Below are positions 43,996-54,791 of a DNA stretch of 64,000 bases, in pieces; position 1 is the stretch's first letter; each line of letters opens with the position of its first letter. Origin of the DNA: Sophora flavescens (lineage: Eukaryota > Streptophyta > Magnoliopsida > Fabales > Fabaceae); NCBI GenBank assembly GCA_030762895.1, contig CM061069.1, positions 88,855,548-88,919,547 on the forward strand, read 5' to 3'. Below the pieces are notes generated by a model. It did not search any database and had not been told where the DNA came from. It saw only the letters and a list, made by a program, of their open reading frames with translations. Position numbers and translations under genes: made by a program.

Positions 43996-44215
43996 ATAAC
44001 ATCATCTAAGTCTAATCATAAGGTACAGTAGAAGGAACCCCATCGGTAGGATCCCAAATATGTACAAACCGGGTATATAATAAAAAAAAATACATCAAAA
44101 GGTCTAAACAGAAGATGCCTCGCTATCGCTCCACACCCAATCCGCTCTCAAAATACATCAAAAGGCCTCACCACACACCTATGTACGTCTAACTGGATAG
44201 AACTGACCGGTATTA

Positions 44216-44755
44216 TCACATACGACTACTACTACCCTCACTATCACCCCTGGGTCTCGATGGTCCCACCACTCCTCTGCTGCTACTAGAAGAACTCCTC
44301 CCAGCATGCCTCTGAAACAGGTGTCGGTATGCAAAGATATGACGCGATGATAATCTGGAGGACTCAGAAGCAACTGGTCTAACATCTGGGGCAAGCATGT
44401 AATCTACATATGGTACAACCTGATCGTCATCAGGTACTGGTGCAAGAACAGGTGCAGGTGCTGGCTCGGGAACTGGAATTGATACTATCTCGGGCATCAG
44501 TGGCATAGGCGGTATCGGCACTGCTGGGAAACCAATCGGGAAGGTAAACGTTTGGACGGCTCGAAAGGTCCCAACCAAATCGAATGGAGCTCCCTCTCCT
44601 AATCCGGTAGTCACTGATACGGGACCCGTATACACGGCAAAGCAGGTGACTGGATCCATGAGCCACCCCTGCTCGTCTATAAACTAAAACTTGAAGGTTC
44701 CCGTCAAGGGGAACCCCGCCGACTGTGTCATCCAAGGATGATCCCAATGAGCCAT
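44216..44755 (-). pseudogene. LTR-encoded ORF of gypsy-3, ~180 codons, one stop
   Basis: From the ATG at 44755 the frame reads MAHWDHPWMTQSAGFPLTGT, meets one TAG at about codon 24, then runs open from FIDEQGWLMDP to the end at 44216. It has a proline-rich middle (PIPPMPLMPEIV, VPEPAPAPVLAPVP) and a serine/arginine-rich C-terminus (RSSSSSSRG). No known domain, membrane segment or signal peptide is visible. It lies in the R/U5 part of the LTR. It is either a decayed LTR gene or a long chance frame; base composition at this GC-richer spot favours some past coding role. Confidence 0.5.
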
Positions 44756-46287
44756 CGATGAAGTCCGGGTCTGTAGGTTTTACGATATAAAAGACTAACA
44801 CAAAAGAAAGGAAAAATGGGATAAGAAACTATATAATATCAAACGGGGAAAAGGTTTTGTAACATTTAATCAATAAGGCATAGAAACATGCATCACAACA
44901 TATTTATATATGCAATCATCCTCGAAGTATATTATATTCCTCTACCCTTCACCATAATGCAAATGATATGTATGATAGTGTGGCTGCCACCAATCCGGAT
45001 ATAAATATCCCTCATCTGCTCAGTTAGTCGTCCAAGCGACGTGTCCCCGTACCCGTTGCACATTCCCATCCGCGGTGAGAACGCACATGCAAAGCAATGA
45101 CACTATAGTCGCACATCTCCCGCCGGTGCACACCCTGGTTCACTCTCGATGGTGCTCATGCATCGCAATGAAACTATAGTTGTTTAGACAACAATAAATT
45201 GGGACGGTCCCGCAAGGACTTCGAATCTCGTGTATTCCCAACACATAGATCCACAACATGCATATGAATAAATATCACTGACATATCTCGAGCCATACCC
45301 TAGTGCCTTAACCTATTCCTCACTATCTCATAAAATAACATCAACAATCATATATCCTCAATCTCATCATACTATCATATTAATTATTTAGGTTAGGCAC
45401 CTCTAAAAACATATGTCATGTACCCCGCATACATCACCATAACTCATCATGTATCGACACTTAAAAATTACTAAGCACATTATAATCACCAATCATGTCA
45501 TCATTTCAAACATCTTAAAATATTAAAATAATATATAAATAACCCAATAATAAAATAAACATAATTACTCCAGACAAATTATCATATTTCAAACAGCACA
45601 TCATAAGCATCTAACAGACAAAATCATGCAACCTCGAATGTTATATTTTTAACCTAACGACAATAAACCTACAATTTCAATATCATCATTGGTACCACTA
45701 AGTAATCCCCAATGTGATATTGATATTGTCTGTTACTCGCTCACTAGTAGGGTTTGGGTTGCCTTACACCGTTATTGAAATAAATGTCACTTAGTCATTT
45801 CCGACGTTAGATGGCTTCTTTCCCCCACCTGCGAAGTCGTATGATAACCTAGATGCAAAGAAACGAGCAATCCCTCTACCCTTTCAATTCTGCCACTCAA
45901 GGAAACAGGGTCTCCGGGCCTCCGAAAATTCACCTGAATACCACATTACGAAGCGTACATTACAGGTAACCCTTAAGTGTAGTCGAAGTTGAAAACCGAT
46001 ACACAAATAGAAAGATAAGCCAAATACCGTCGCTGATGACATGTCCGCATGAAAAGGGTATAGATTACCTTAGCTTAGAGAAGAAAAGAAGCTGGGGTTT
46101 GGAAAACATCATTGCCACGATCACAACTACGTACTTGGAATTTCGTTGGGAAAATCGGATTACTCAAACTCTCGACTCGAAGCTTTCTCTCTCTAACTCT
46201 TTCACTCAAACTCTCTCTCTAACTCTCTTTTATGTTTTCTATCTGCTTTCTGCTTTTGTTTTTATGTTTTGGGTTTTTTTTACCCAT
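44756..46287 (-). other. Non-coding body of gypsy-3 LTR
   Basis: It contains gypsy LTR phrases such as gtgtccccgtacccgttgcac and cactctcgatggtgctcatgc (about 45040-45160). No ORF is supported. The frame at 46036-46305 on the + strand is a chance one crossing a ct-rich stretch (actctctctctaactctc, 46190-46225). Confidence 0.55.
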
Positions 46288-46475
46288 CAGCATGCCAACG
46301 CTTGAGCGTGGGAAGGGCCATGCTTGAGCGTTCTCATGCTTGGGCATTGGATCCTCCACGCTTGAGCGTTGGAGTTAGGTAGCGCCACCGCGCATGCAAC
46401 CAGTCAGCTTGTGCCACGTGGGTCAGCTTGTGCCACGTGGAGTCGACACCAGAGCTGGAGTAGGTCACGCTTGAG
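46288..46475. repeat. Palindrome cluster, gypsy-3 LTR
   Basis: The word acgcttgagcgt (arms ACGCT/AGCGT around TG) and variants recur about six times: caacgcttgagcgtgg, catgcttgagcgttc, catgcttgggcattgg, cacgcttgagcgttgg, cacgcttgagcgttgac. A 20-bp word with gtgccacgtgg also occurs twice (about 46411-46441) and holds a CACGTG core. On the - strand a weak TATA-like cataaaaac lies just downstream at about 46259-46267. Confidence 0.88.
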
Positions 46476-46841
46476 CGTTGACCATTGACCAAAAAACCTA
46501 CTTCCACATTTCGTCGCGTTATGAGTCCGTTCTACATCTGATTGATCTCAAATTTGAGATATAGGCTCTTCTATACCTAAAGAACAATCTCAAGCCTTCA
46601 AAAATGTCCAATTTCATTCTTAAGGATAAGTTGTTTATCATACATTTTCGGTCATTATTAAGTGATATTAGAAAACCCTAGGTTACGTTCACGTTCTTTC
46701 CGACGCCAAATGATTGCGTACTTCCCATGTAAAGATTCCTAGACCTTAATCAACATATTAAATATCTAACACAGGTCTTAAACCTGATCATCATACGTAT
46801 AACAAAGTCATAAAAGTACGGCTGTTACATTTCTACCCCCC

Positions 46842-47140
46842 CTAAAAGAAATTATGTCCTCGGAATTTACGTACCTGAAAACAAATGTGGATACTACTTC
46901 TGCATGTCTGCCTCACGCTCCCAAGTAGCATCTCCTTTAATCTCATCCCATATGACCATAACCAAAGGAATCCGTCTACCACGGAGTTCTTTAATCCTTC
47001 TATCTGTAATCTTAACCGATAAAGCCTCATATTCTAGATTATCTCAGAGTTGTATTGACTCAAGCTCAAGTACATGAGAAGGATCTGGGTAATGTTTCCT
47101 CAACTGTGAGATATTAAAGACGTCATGAAGATTAGAAATG
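46842..47140 (-). pseudogene. Gypsy-3 chromodomain-like tail
   Basis: On the - strand, in the frame of the integrase end, it reads PDPSHVLELESIQL, a stop, then DNLEYEALSVKITDRRIKELRGRRIPLVMVIWDEI and ATWEREADM, matching the chromodomain pattern (IPLVxVxW, ATWE). One or two stops interrupt it. Confidence 0.82.
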
Positions 47141-48060
47141 TTAGGTGGTATGGTAAGCTACTGGACCAATTCGTCGAAGAATCTGAAAAGGTACAATGAA
47201 TCGAGGAGTAAGCTTTCTAGACTTGATAACTCTGCTAATTCCAGTCTCCGGAGTGATTCTCAAAAACACATGATCACCTTCCTGAAATTCTAAAGGTCTC
47301 TGCCTATTGTTATTGTAGCTCATCTTCCTATCCTGTGCTTCCTTCATTTTATCCCTTATCTTGCTGACTTGTTCCGTTGTCTGTTGTACCACATCGGGAC
47401 CCAATACTTGACTCTCACCAGTCTCATACCAACATAACTGAGTCCTAGACTTTATACCATATAAAGCCTCATATGGTTCCATCCCGATACTCATATGGAA
47501 ACTGTTGTTATAAGTGAATTCAATCAAAGGTAGGAACTCATCCCAACTTCCAGTATGTTCCAACACACAGGCCCTCAAAAGCTCCTCCAGTGACTGAATT
47601 GTTCTTTCTGGCTGCCCATCCATTTGAGGATGATAGGTAAAACTCATCCTCAACTTTGTCCCCAAAGCATTGTGTAACTGCCTCCAAAATCTAGATGTGA
47701 ATCTAGGATCTCGATCGGAGACAATGCTTGATGGCACTCCATGCAACCTAACAACTTCCTTGATATATATCTGGGTCAACCTTTCAAAACTGTAACTCTC
47801 ACTAATAGGTAAGAAGTGAGCACAATTCGTTAACCTATCAATGATTACCCAAATCCTATCATACCTCTTCGGAGTTCATGGTAGTCCAACCATAAAGTCC
47901 ATAGCTATACTATCTCATTTCCACTCTGGGATATCCAGAGATTGCAATAAACCAGCAGGCTTCTGATGCTATATCTTAGCTTTCTGATAAACTAAACAAG
48001 ATAAAACGTATTCTGCCACTTCCTTTTTCATCTTCGGCCACCAAAACATCTTCTTCAAGT
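47141..48060 (-). pseudogene. Gypsy-3 integrase
   Basis: 47779-47141 is open for 212 codons: KEVVRLHGVPSSIVSDRDPRFTSRF (second D), QPERTIQSLEELLRACV (E), IEFTYNNSFHMSIGMEPYEALYGI, EFQEGDHVFLRITPETGI and RFIVPFQILRRIGPVAY. The upstream part to 48060 holds the first D and the zinc domain remnants (FWWPKMKKEVAEYVLSCLVYQKAKI-like, with one C changed to Y) but is broken by stops. Confidence 0.88.
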
Positions 48061-48968
48061 CCTGATAATCTTCGTGGCTCCTGGGTGAAAACTCAGCTTA
48101 CTCTTATGTGCCCCTTCTAAAATCATCTTTCTAAGCTCTAAATCCTCTGGCACACACACCCTATCTCTAAACCTCAACACACCATCTATACCTTTACTGA
48201 AATCAGAAATATTACCTTCGTCTATACCTCTAACCACTTCCTGTAGATACGGATCTTGTACCTGTTTATCCTTAAGCTCTCTCAAAAACTCACTACTAAT
48301 AGTGATCATGCCTAAATATATTCTATCCCCAACCAATTCCATACCTAAATTCAAGTCTCTAAATCGTTCAATCAATTCCATCTCTATTACCATCATTGCG
48401 GACACATGTAAAGATTTCCAACTTAATGCATCCGCCACTACATTCGCCTTCCCAGGATGGTATTGAAGATCAAACTCGTAGTCTTTGATAAACTCCATCC
48501 ATCTATGCTGTCTCATATTCAGCTCCTTCTGATCAAACAGATACTTCAAACTCTTATGATCACAGAAAACATTGAACTTAGCTCCATACAAGTAGTGTCA
48601 CCATATCTTTAACGCGAACACTATAGCTGCCAAATCCAAATCATGGGTCGGATAATTCCTTTCATGAATACTCAATTGTCGTGAAGCATAAGTCACGACT
48701 CTTACCTCTTGCATCATAACACAATCCAACCCTTAATATGATGCATCACAATACACGTCGAACTGTCTTAAAGGATCTGGTAGTGTCAGCACTGGAGATG
48801 TAGTCAACTTCTCCTTCAACTTATGAAAACTTTCTTGACACTTTTCTGTCCAAACAAACGTTGTACATTTTCTTGTTAATTGCATCATTGGTAACGCAAT
48901 CTTCGAGAAACCTTCTATAAACCTTCGATAATAACAGGTAAACCTAGAAAACTTCTCACTTCACCTAC
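48061..48968 (-). pseudogene. Gypsy-3 RNase H
   Basis: 48591-48055 is open and covers MYGAKFNVFCDHKSLKYLFDQKELNMRQHRWMEFIKDYEFDLQYHPGKANVVADALS followed by the linker to the integrase N-terminus (GVLRFRDRVCVPEDLELRKMILEGAHKSKLSFHPGATK). The first RNase H motif upstream (DASY region near 48740) is in another frame. Confidence 0.88.
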
Positions 48969-49370
48969 TTACTTAGGTCTCTCCCATTTAATCACAGCCT
49001 CCACTTTAGCTGGATCAACTGTTATTCCTTCCTTATTGATTATATGACCTAAAAACTGAACCCCTTCTAACCAAAATTCACACTTAGATAGCTTAGCATA
49101 TAATTGCCTATCCTTCAACACCTGTAACACAACTCTCATATGTTTCTCGTGTTCTTCCCAGCTACGGGAAAAAATAAGGATGTCATCAATAAACACCACC
49201 ACAAATTTGTCGAGGAACGGTCTAAAGATCATGTTCATGTAATCCATGAACACTACTAGGGCATTAGTCACACCAAAAGGCATAACTAAATACTCATAAT
49301 GTTCGTACCTCGTTCTGAACATCGTCTTGCGTATATCCTCCTTCTTTACCCTAATCTGATGGTATCCTGA
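48969..49370 (-). pseudogene. Gypsy-3 reverse transcriptase, C-terminal part
   Basis: 49322-48969 is open: MFRTRYEHYEYLVMPFGVTNALVVFMDYMN, then the catalytic FIDDILIFSRSWEEHEKHMRVVLQVLKDRQLYAKLSKCEFWLEGVQFLGH. FIDD is intact. The upstream fingers (GYHQIRVK..DI) begin at 49370, where the Athila-type LTR starts, so the first half of RT is missing. Confidence 0.9.
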
Positions 49371-50204
49371 TGATCAGCCTCTGGCTCGACTAGTTTTTAA
49401 CAAGTAAGACCATAGGTTTTATTCGATTTTAATCTCGTTTTCGCCCAAATTTGGATGTATTTGTCCTCAAGCAACATTTTGAGTCTCTAAAGTAGTTTTA
49501 CGGTAATTTAGCTGATTTAGAGTCAAATAAAGCACTCACTGCTATTTCTTGTTTTCAGGTTAATAAAGAGAAGCAATTCTGGAATTATTCGCCCCGCGAG
49601 AGGCTACTCGCCTCGCGAGCCTGAAGCCTTGTTGTGCCAGAAATGTCATCCTTTCTGTCTCACCGCGCGAACCATGTATCGCCTCACGAGCCTGGAAGTC
49701 AAACCATCACGGTCAGCCCGTGATGCCCATCACGGGCGTGATGAGAAGACCCTGAAGGACAGAGACCATCACGGCCTAGCCGTGATGAAGGTCACGACTG
49801 TGACAGACTCGAATTTGAAGTCTCGCCTCGCGAATCCTCGTCTCGCCTCACGAGAAAGTCAAACAATGAAGATCTAACTCATAAGATTCGCCTCGCAAGC
49901 GCGCGGAACCCAGAAATTGTATTTATAGTCTGTTTTAGGGAAAAACTGAGGATCTTCTTCTTCTCTCCCATTTTGACGGCTGTGAATTTGTTCGTAGGTT
50001 TTTGTCATAGTTGGTAATGGAGAACTAGTCTCCTTGGATTGATCTGCTGTAATCGGGTTCCATTGACGCTTGAGGTTCTATAATTCCTAATCTCATTGCT
50101 TTTCTCTTTCAATACTATTCTATATTCTCTGTTTGCTTAATTCAGTTTGTATCGAATAGGTATTGATTTGTTTCGATGATTTTATGTTCCTATACTTAAT
50201 CGCA
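49371..50204 (+). repeat. Athila-like LTR A, 3' truncated
   Basis: It starts TGATCAGCCTCTGGCTCG and follows LTR B and C in order, but its last ~350 bp are missing: at 50204 it runs straight into the start of LTR B. It carries an extra palindrome word not found in B-D, catcacggg/cgtgatg (49705-49800), in addition to ctcgcgag variants. TATA box at about 49920-49928. It is more diverged from B and C than those are from each other. Confidence 0.82.
49590..49910. repeat. Two-word palindrome cluster, LTR A
   Basis: Variants of gcctcgcgag occur at about 49592, 49608, 49672, 49823, 49847 and 49886. Between them lie catcacggtcagcccgtgatg, catcacgggcgtgatg and catcacggcctagccgtgatg. The TATA box follows within about 15 bp of the last word. 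Confidence 0.88.
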
Positions 50205-51275
50205 TCAGCCACTGGCTCATCTAGTTTTATGGCTAGTATGACCGTGGTTTTGTGCTAATTATATCGCATTTTCGCCCAAATTAGACTTGATTGTCTTTAA
50301 GCAACATTTTGAGTCTTTAAAGTATTTTTAGGCTAATTTAATTAGTTTTGAGTCAAATAAAGCATTCACTGCTATTTCCTATTGTTTCAGGTTAGAATAA
50401 AGCACTTAGAGCCAAGGGAATGAAGAAAATAATGAAAAAAATGCAATTCTGGAGGATTCGCCTCGCGAGAGGATGCTCACCTCGCGAGCCAGAAGACCAG
50501 CACGATTAGCAACAGTCACCCTCTCTGGCTCGCCTCGCGAAACCTGTTTCGCCTCGCGAGCGACCGCAACCCAGAATCTGTATTTATATCTGTTTTGGGG
50601 CAGAACTGATCGTCTTCTCTTCTCTTCTTCTTTTCTTTTCATAGTGCGAAATTAGGTTAGGTTTATGTTTGTAATGGAGAGCTAGTCTCCCTTGATTAAT
50701 CTATTGTAATCGGGTTCCGCCATCACTTGAGGTTTTGTAAATTCTGAACTTTATGCTATTCTCTTTCAATACTTGTTTTATATGTTCTGTTTGCTTAATT
50801 CAGAATCGTATAGAATAGGTGTTGATTTATTTCGATGATTGTGTGTTCCTATACTTAATCGCGTTTGCTTAATTCGCGTGTGTTCAATCATGTTCGCTTA
50901 GTTCATGAGTGCTTCACCCCGTTTGCTTAATTCGGGAATAGGAACATATATCTCGTAGCATTGGTTTCGCTTGTTAACTGATGTTACATTCGAAAAGAGA
51001 GTAGAATCCGCTTAGGGCTTGGATTTATATGAACCAATGATAGTGGGAAACCGAGAACAGTAGGTTAATCATTTCTTAGCTATTTGATAATTCTTAGTTT
51101 GCATTATTTTATGCTTTGTTTTCTTTATTTACTTCCATAATCTCAACCCCCAAAATCTAACTTTTTCTGTTAACAACAACCCAAGAGTCCTTGTGAGACG
51201 ATATCCGAGTTGTCGCTCCCTAAACTACATTTTTACAAATCGCTCTCTTTTTGGCGCGTGCGCGACAGCGCGACC
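50205..51275 (+). repeat. Athila-like LTR B (5' LTR of the + copy)
   Basis: It begins tcagccactggctcatc (terminal TGA lost) and ends gcgcgacagcgcgacca. The PBS follows. It is nearly identical to LTR C over long stretches (for example the ttaattcgcgtgtgttcaatc block). Palindrome cluster 50457-50572, TATA 50581-50590. Confidence 0.88.
50581..50590 (+). promoter_or_regulatory. TATA box of LTR B
   Basis: tatttatatc lies 10-15 bp after the last ctcgcgag word. The matching sites are 49920-49928 (LTR A), 54026-54035 (LTR C) and about 55517-55527 on the - strand (LTR D). Conservation across four copies with the same spacing supports a core promoter. Confidence 0.6.
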
Positions 51276-51376
51276 AAAAATTGGCGCCGTTGCCGGGGAC
51301 TCTTGTTTGTTATTAACAGAAAATTAAATTAAAAAAAAATTAATTAAAAAAAACATTTTGCTGAATTTGTCTGGTT

Positions 51377-52039
51377 ATGGATCTTAGTACTGCTATGGAT
51401 AATTTCCCAGACATTCGAGCCTTTTCTAATTCTGATTTTCCATTTGTTTCTGGCTTTGATGATATTTATTCATGTACTGACTGTACTGACACTAACCCGT
51501 GTGCTGTTTGTGCTGAGTTTCTTGATTCTACTTTGCAAGGTGATAGTGTGAGTGAAGCTGTTTGTTCAGCCGAAGTTCTTGACATCATGGCTACTCCAAA
51601 TACACCATCCATTGAGCAGCCACCCTCCTTATAGCTCAAGCCACTTCCAGACATTTAGACCTTTACTGATTCAGTTTCTTGTACTATATTTACTGATTGT
51701 ACTAACTCTAACCTTTCTGTGGTGTGTGTTGAGATTTCTGCAGGTTTAACAGGTGATGAATCTGGTAAAACAATGGATGAAGATCGTGCAGAAATTGAAG
51801 CAACACCGGAGACCCCAGCTACCTGTTTGCCACCTCCCCCTGTGGAACAACCAGCAATGGAGTTCAAGCCCTTGGATTTTTCACCATGGCCAGTCCAAGA
51901 GGCTGAACCCCACTTTTATTGGGAGGACTTTATGGACAAAGTTGAGAAAGAGGTCAATTGTGACCTGATAGGGAGTGAGAAGTCCGTCGCACTTGGCGGA
52001 GGTACCATGATTATCAGGCGCCCGCTCTCATACTTATGA
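51377..52039 (+). pseudogene. Cysteine-rich acidic ORF, + copy, broken
   Basis: 51377-51634 encodes MDLSTAMDNFPDIRAF, then CTDCTDTNPCAVCAEF (CX2CX5CX2C). A stop at 51634 is followed by a second repeat TFTDSVSCTIFTDCTNSNLSVVCVEI whose cysteines are partly lost. 51719-52039 gives PVEQPAMEFKPLDFSPWPVQEAEPHFYWEDFMDKVEKEVNC. It is homologous to the longer open frame at 57407-58419 on the - strand. Function unknown. Confidence 0.72.
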
Positions 52040-53596
52040 TGTAGGTCATGGGATCCGGGAGGATCATATTGCAATTTGGGTATTCCTTGGCCGCTGTATC
52101 ACAGACAGTGGGATCTTGGTGGAACCGCCCCAATGAGTTTTCTTAAACCCTTTCTCTTTAGTTTACTTTCAATTTCTTGTTAGTTTCTGCCTTGCTTTAT
52201 TTTTGTTTTGTTTTCCCCAGCTCTTGAATAATTTCAGAAGCTCAAGAGTTGTGTTTAAGTCTTGTGTCGGCAAGCTTGATTGGATTTTAATTGATTTTGC
52301 ACAGATTGATTGCATGATTGATGTGATGATTCCCCCTAGGATTTGAAATTGAAAAATTGATCCCCAATTGAAAAATTGAAAATTGAACTTTGAGCTATTT
52401 TGTTGTGATGGCATGATTTATGATAAGTTTGGGGTGATGGGAAGCACACACTAGGGATAGAATCTCAGTCAAACAATTTGCAAAAATGTCCAGGTGAGGA
52501 TTTGAGCCTCCAGCATGTTTTTAACTGTGTGAATCACTTTTCAAGTTGCACTTTCCAGAATTTGCTTGAATCTCTTTATGGTTTGCATGTCTATGTGTTT
52601 GCATCAAATGATTTAGGCATTTTCTTTGTAAATAACCACTTAGCCTAAAATAACCATCCCTAATGCATGTTTCCTAGTTAGCCCCTTTGAGCCTGATTAG
52701 CCTGTTAATTCTTGATAACCTCATGTTATAAGCCAAAAATCTGAAAAACCATGTTAACCCAATCTTAGGATTAGGAGAGCATGGAATCTTAGTAAGAGAA
52801 TGGTTGCAAGAAACTAAGTTTGGGGTGGCTACAAGGTGTAATGTGTTGTTTGGGATTGAGAAAAATAAAAAAAAAATATAATAAAAAGGTTGGAGCCAAA
52901 GGGCAAAGAAAAGAAAAAAAAGGCAAGAAAAAAAAGGCAAGAAAAAAAAAAGAAAAAAAAAGTACAAAAATTTCAAAAAGGCTATTAAAAGAGAAAGGTT
53001 GTAGTCACCCAAAGCATAAAGAAAAATGAAAAAAAGGAACTTGAGCGGAAATTCAATGTAAAAAAACTGTTTCATGCTCTCTTAGTTCCTAGGGTCTTCA
53101 GCCTAGTACCTTTGTATATCCTACCCTTAGCCAGGCCCCATTACAACCGTAAAAGACCTTTTGATGTTGCAGGCATGTTTTCTGTGGGAATCATTTGGAG
53201 ATGAAAATCAAATTTATGGGAAGTGTTCTTAAAAAGTGAAATTGAGTAAAATGTTGTTAGCCTGACAAAAACTGAGCGGATGAGTGAAACACTAAATGCC
53301 CTCGTGAGGAAGGCAGTTGTTTAGATTTGGTGATCTCCCTTTTGTGTGTAACTTGGATCCCTTGCTTAGATTAATGATTGCTTGAATGATGAAGTTCTCA
53401 AATGTTTAAGAGTGAATGCATGTGGGGATTACTTTGTTTGTAAGGGGGGAACATTGAAGGAAAAATCATTTTGTTGTAATTGCTTAAAATTTGTGCAAAG
53501 TTGATTGAATCTTTAAGCTTGCCATGTCTTGAGTCTTTTTGAGTTTTTGAGTTTTAGTTTGCTTGGGGACAAGCAAAGTTTAAGTTTGGGGTATTT
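52040..53596 (+). other. Non-coding 3' half of the + copy
   Basis: It contains cagacagtgggatcttggtgga just after the ORF, then AT-rich sequence and a run of a/g-rich repeats (52860-52985, aaaaaggcaagaaaaaa). Frames across this run are low-complexity Lys- or Phe-rich and are rejected. The region aligns inverted with 55993-57400 and, less well, with 62300-63415. Confidence 0.7.
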
Positions 53597-54721
53597 TGAT
53601 CAGCCGCTGGCTCATCTAGTTTTATGGCTAGTATGACCGTGGTTTTGTGCTAATTATATCGCATTTTCGCCCAAATTAGACTTGATTGTCTTTAAGCAAT
53701 ATTTTGAGTCTGTAAAGTATTTTTAGGCTAATTTAGTTAGTTTTGAGTCAAATAAAGCATTCACTGCTATTTCCTATTGTTTCAGGTTAGAATAAAGCAC
53801 TTAGAGCCAAGGGAATGAAGAAAATAATGAAAAAATGCAATTCTGGAGGATTCGCCTCGCGAGAGGATGCTCGCCTCGCGATCCAGAAGACCAGCACGAT
53901 TAGCAACAGTCACCCTCTCTGGATCGCCTCACGAAACCTGTTTCGCCTCGCGAAAGAGCGACTGTTCATAAGATTAGCCTCGCGAAACATGTTTCGCCTC
54001 GCGAGCGACCGCAACCCAGAATCTGTATTTATATCTGTTTTGGGGCAGAACTGATCATCTTCTCTTCTCTTCTTCTTTTCTTTTCATAGTGCCAAATTAG
54101 GTTAGGTTTATGTTTGTAATGGAGAGCTAGTCTCCCTTGATTAATCTATTGTAATCGGGTTCCGCCATCACTTGAGGTTTTGTAAATTCTGAACTTTATG
54201 CTATTCTCTTTCAATACTTGTTTTATATGTTCTGTTTGCTTAATTCATAATTGTATAGAATAGGTGTTGATTTATTTCGATGATTGTGTGTTCCTATACT
54301 TAATCGCGTTTGCTTAATTCGCGTGTGTTCAATCATGTTCGCTTAGTTCATGAGTGCTTCACCCCGTTTGCTTAATTTGGGAATAGGAACATATATCTCG
54401 TAGCATTGGTTTCGCTTGTTAACTGATGTTACAATCAAAAAGAGAGTAGAATCCGCTTAGGGCTTGGATTTATATGAACCAATGATAGTGGGAAACCGAG
54501 AACAGTAGGTTAATCGTTTCTTAGCTATTTGATAATTCTTAGTTTGCATTATTTTCTGCTTTGTTTTCTTTATTTACTTCCATAATCTCAACCCCCAAAA
54601 TCTAACTTTTTCTGTTAACAACAACCCAAGAGTCCTTGTGAGACGATATCCGAGTTGTCGCTCCCTAAACTACATTTTTACAAATCGCTCTCTTTTTGGC
54701 GCGTGCGCGATAGCGCGACCA
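53597..54721 (+). repeat. Athila-like LTR C
   Basis: 1125 bp, starting TGATCAGCCGCTGGC and ending gcgcgatagcgcgacca. Collinear with LTR B. Palindrome cluster 53848-54008 with one more unit than LTR B. It acts as 3' LTR of the + copy, but a PBS-like word (ttggcgctattgc, 54726-54738) follows, so it was also a 5' LTR once. Confidence 0.88.
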
Positions 54722-54791
54722 AAAATTGGCGCTATTGCATTTTTTTTAACTGTTAATAACAACAAGAGTCCCCGGCAATGGCGCCAATTTT
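54722..54791. other. Junction between two head-on LTRs
   Basis: Seventy bases between the 3' ends of LTR C (+) and LTR D (-). The left side has a degenerate PBS ttggcgctattgc; the right side has, reversed, the PBS ttggcgccattgccgggga and aagagtccc. Between them lies ttttttttaactgttaataacaac, which resembles the start of the internal region on both strands. This is the symmetry centre of the large inverted repeat. Confidence 0.85.

Larger units (their letters stand above)
43754..46829 (-). repeat. Gypsy-3 3' LTR (3076 bp)
   Basis: On the - strand it starts TGTAACAGCCGTAC after the PPT and ends GGGACATCGGGATGTCTCA at 43754. It contains a palindrome cluster (46288-46475), a (TA)n run near its 3' end (about 43917-43967), and a long open frame (44216-44755). 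Confidence 0.82.
43754..49370 (-). mobile_element. Gypsy-3: chromodomain-type Ty3/gypsy, 5' part missing
   Basis: On the - strand: RT part, RNase H, integrase, chromodomain-like tail, PPT (ttttaggggggg at about 46832-46846 reversed) and a 3076-bp 3' LTR. It stops at 49370 within RT (GYHQIRV region), cut by an Athila-type LTR. Proteins resemble gypsy-1/2 but the LTR is unrelated in sequence, so it is a different family of the same lineage. Confidence 0.88.
51276..53596 (+). mobile_element. Athila-like non-autonomous internal region, + copy
   Basis: It starts with the PBS (TGGCGCCGTTGCCGGGGA, 51282-51299, the Athila-type site), contains a broken ORF (51377-52039), then about 1.5 kb without coding capacity, and ends with a purine/T-rich tract aagtttggggtatttt before LTR C. 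Protease, RT, RNase H and integrase are all missing, so it is a large derivative that would need proteins from another element. Confidence 0.82.

Noticed and set aside
52674..53075. Phe-rich 133-codon frame and the opposite Lys-rich frame
   Set aside because: They result from an a/g-rich low-complexity tract in the non-coding part of the Athila-like element; the inverted copy at 56566-56832 shows the same artefact.
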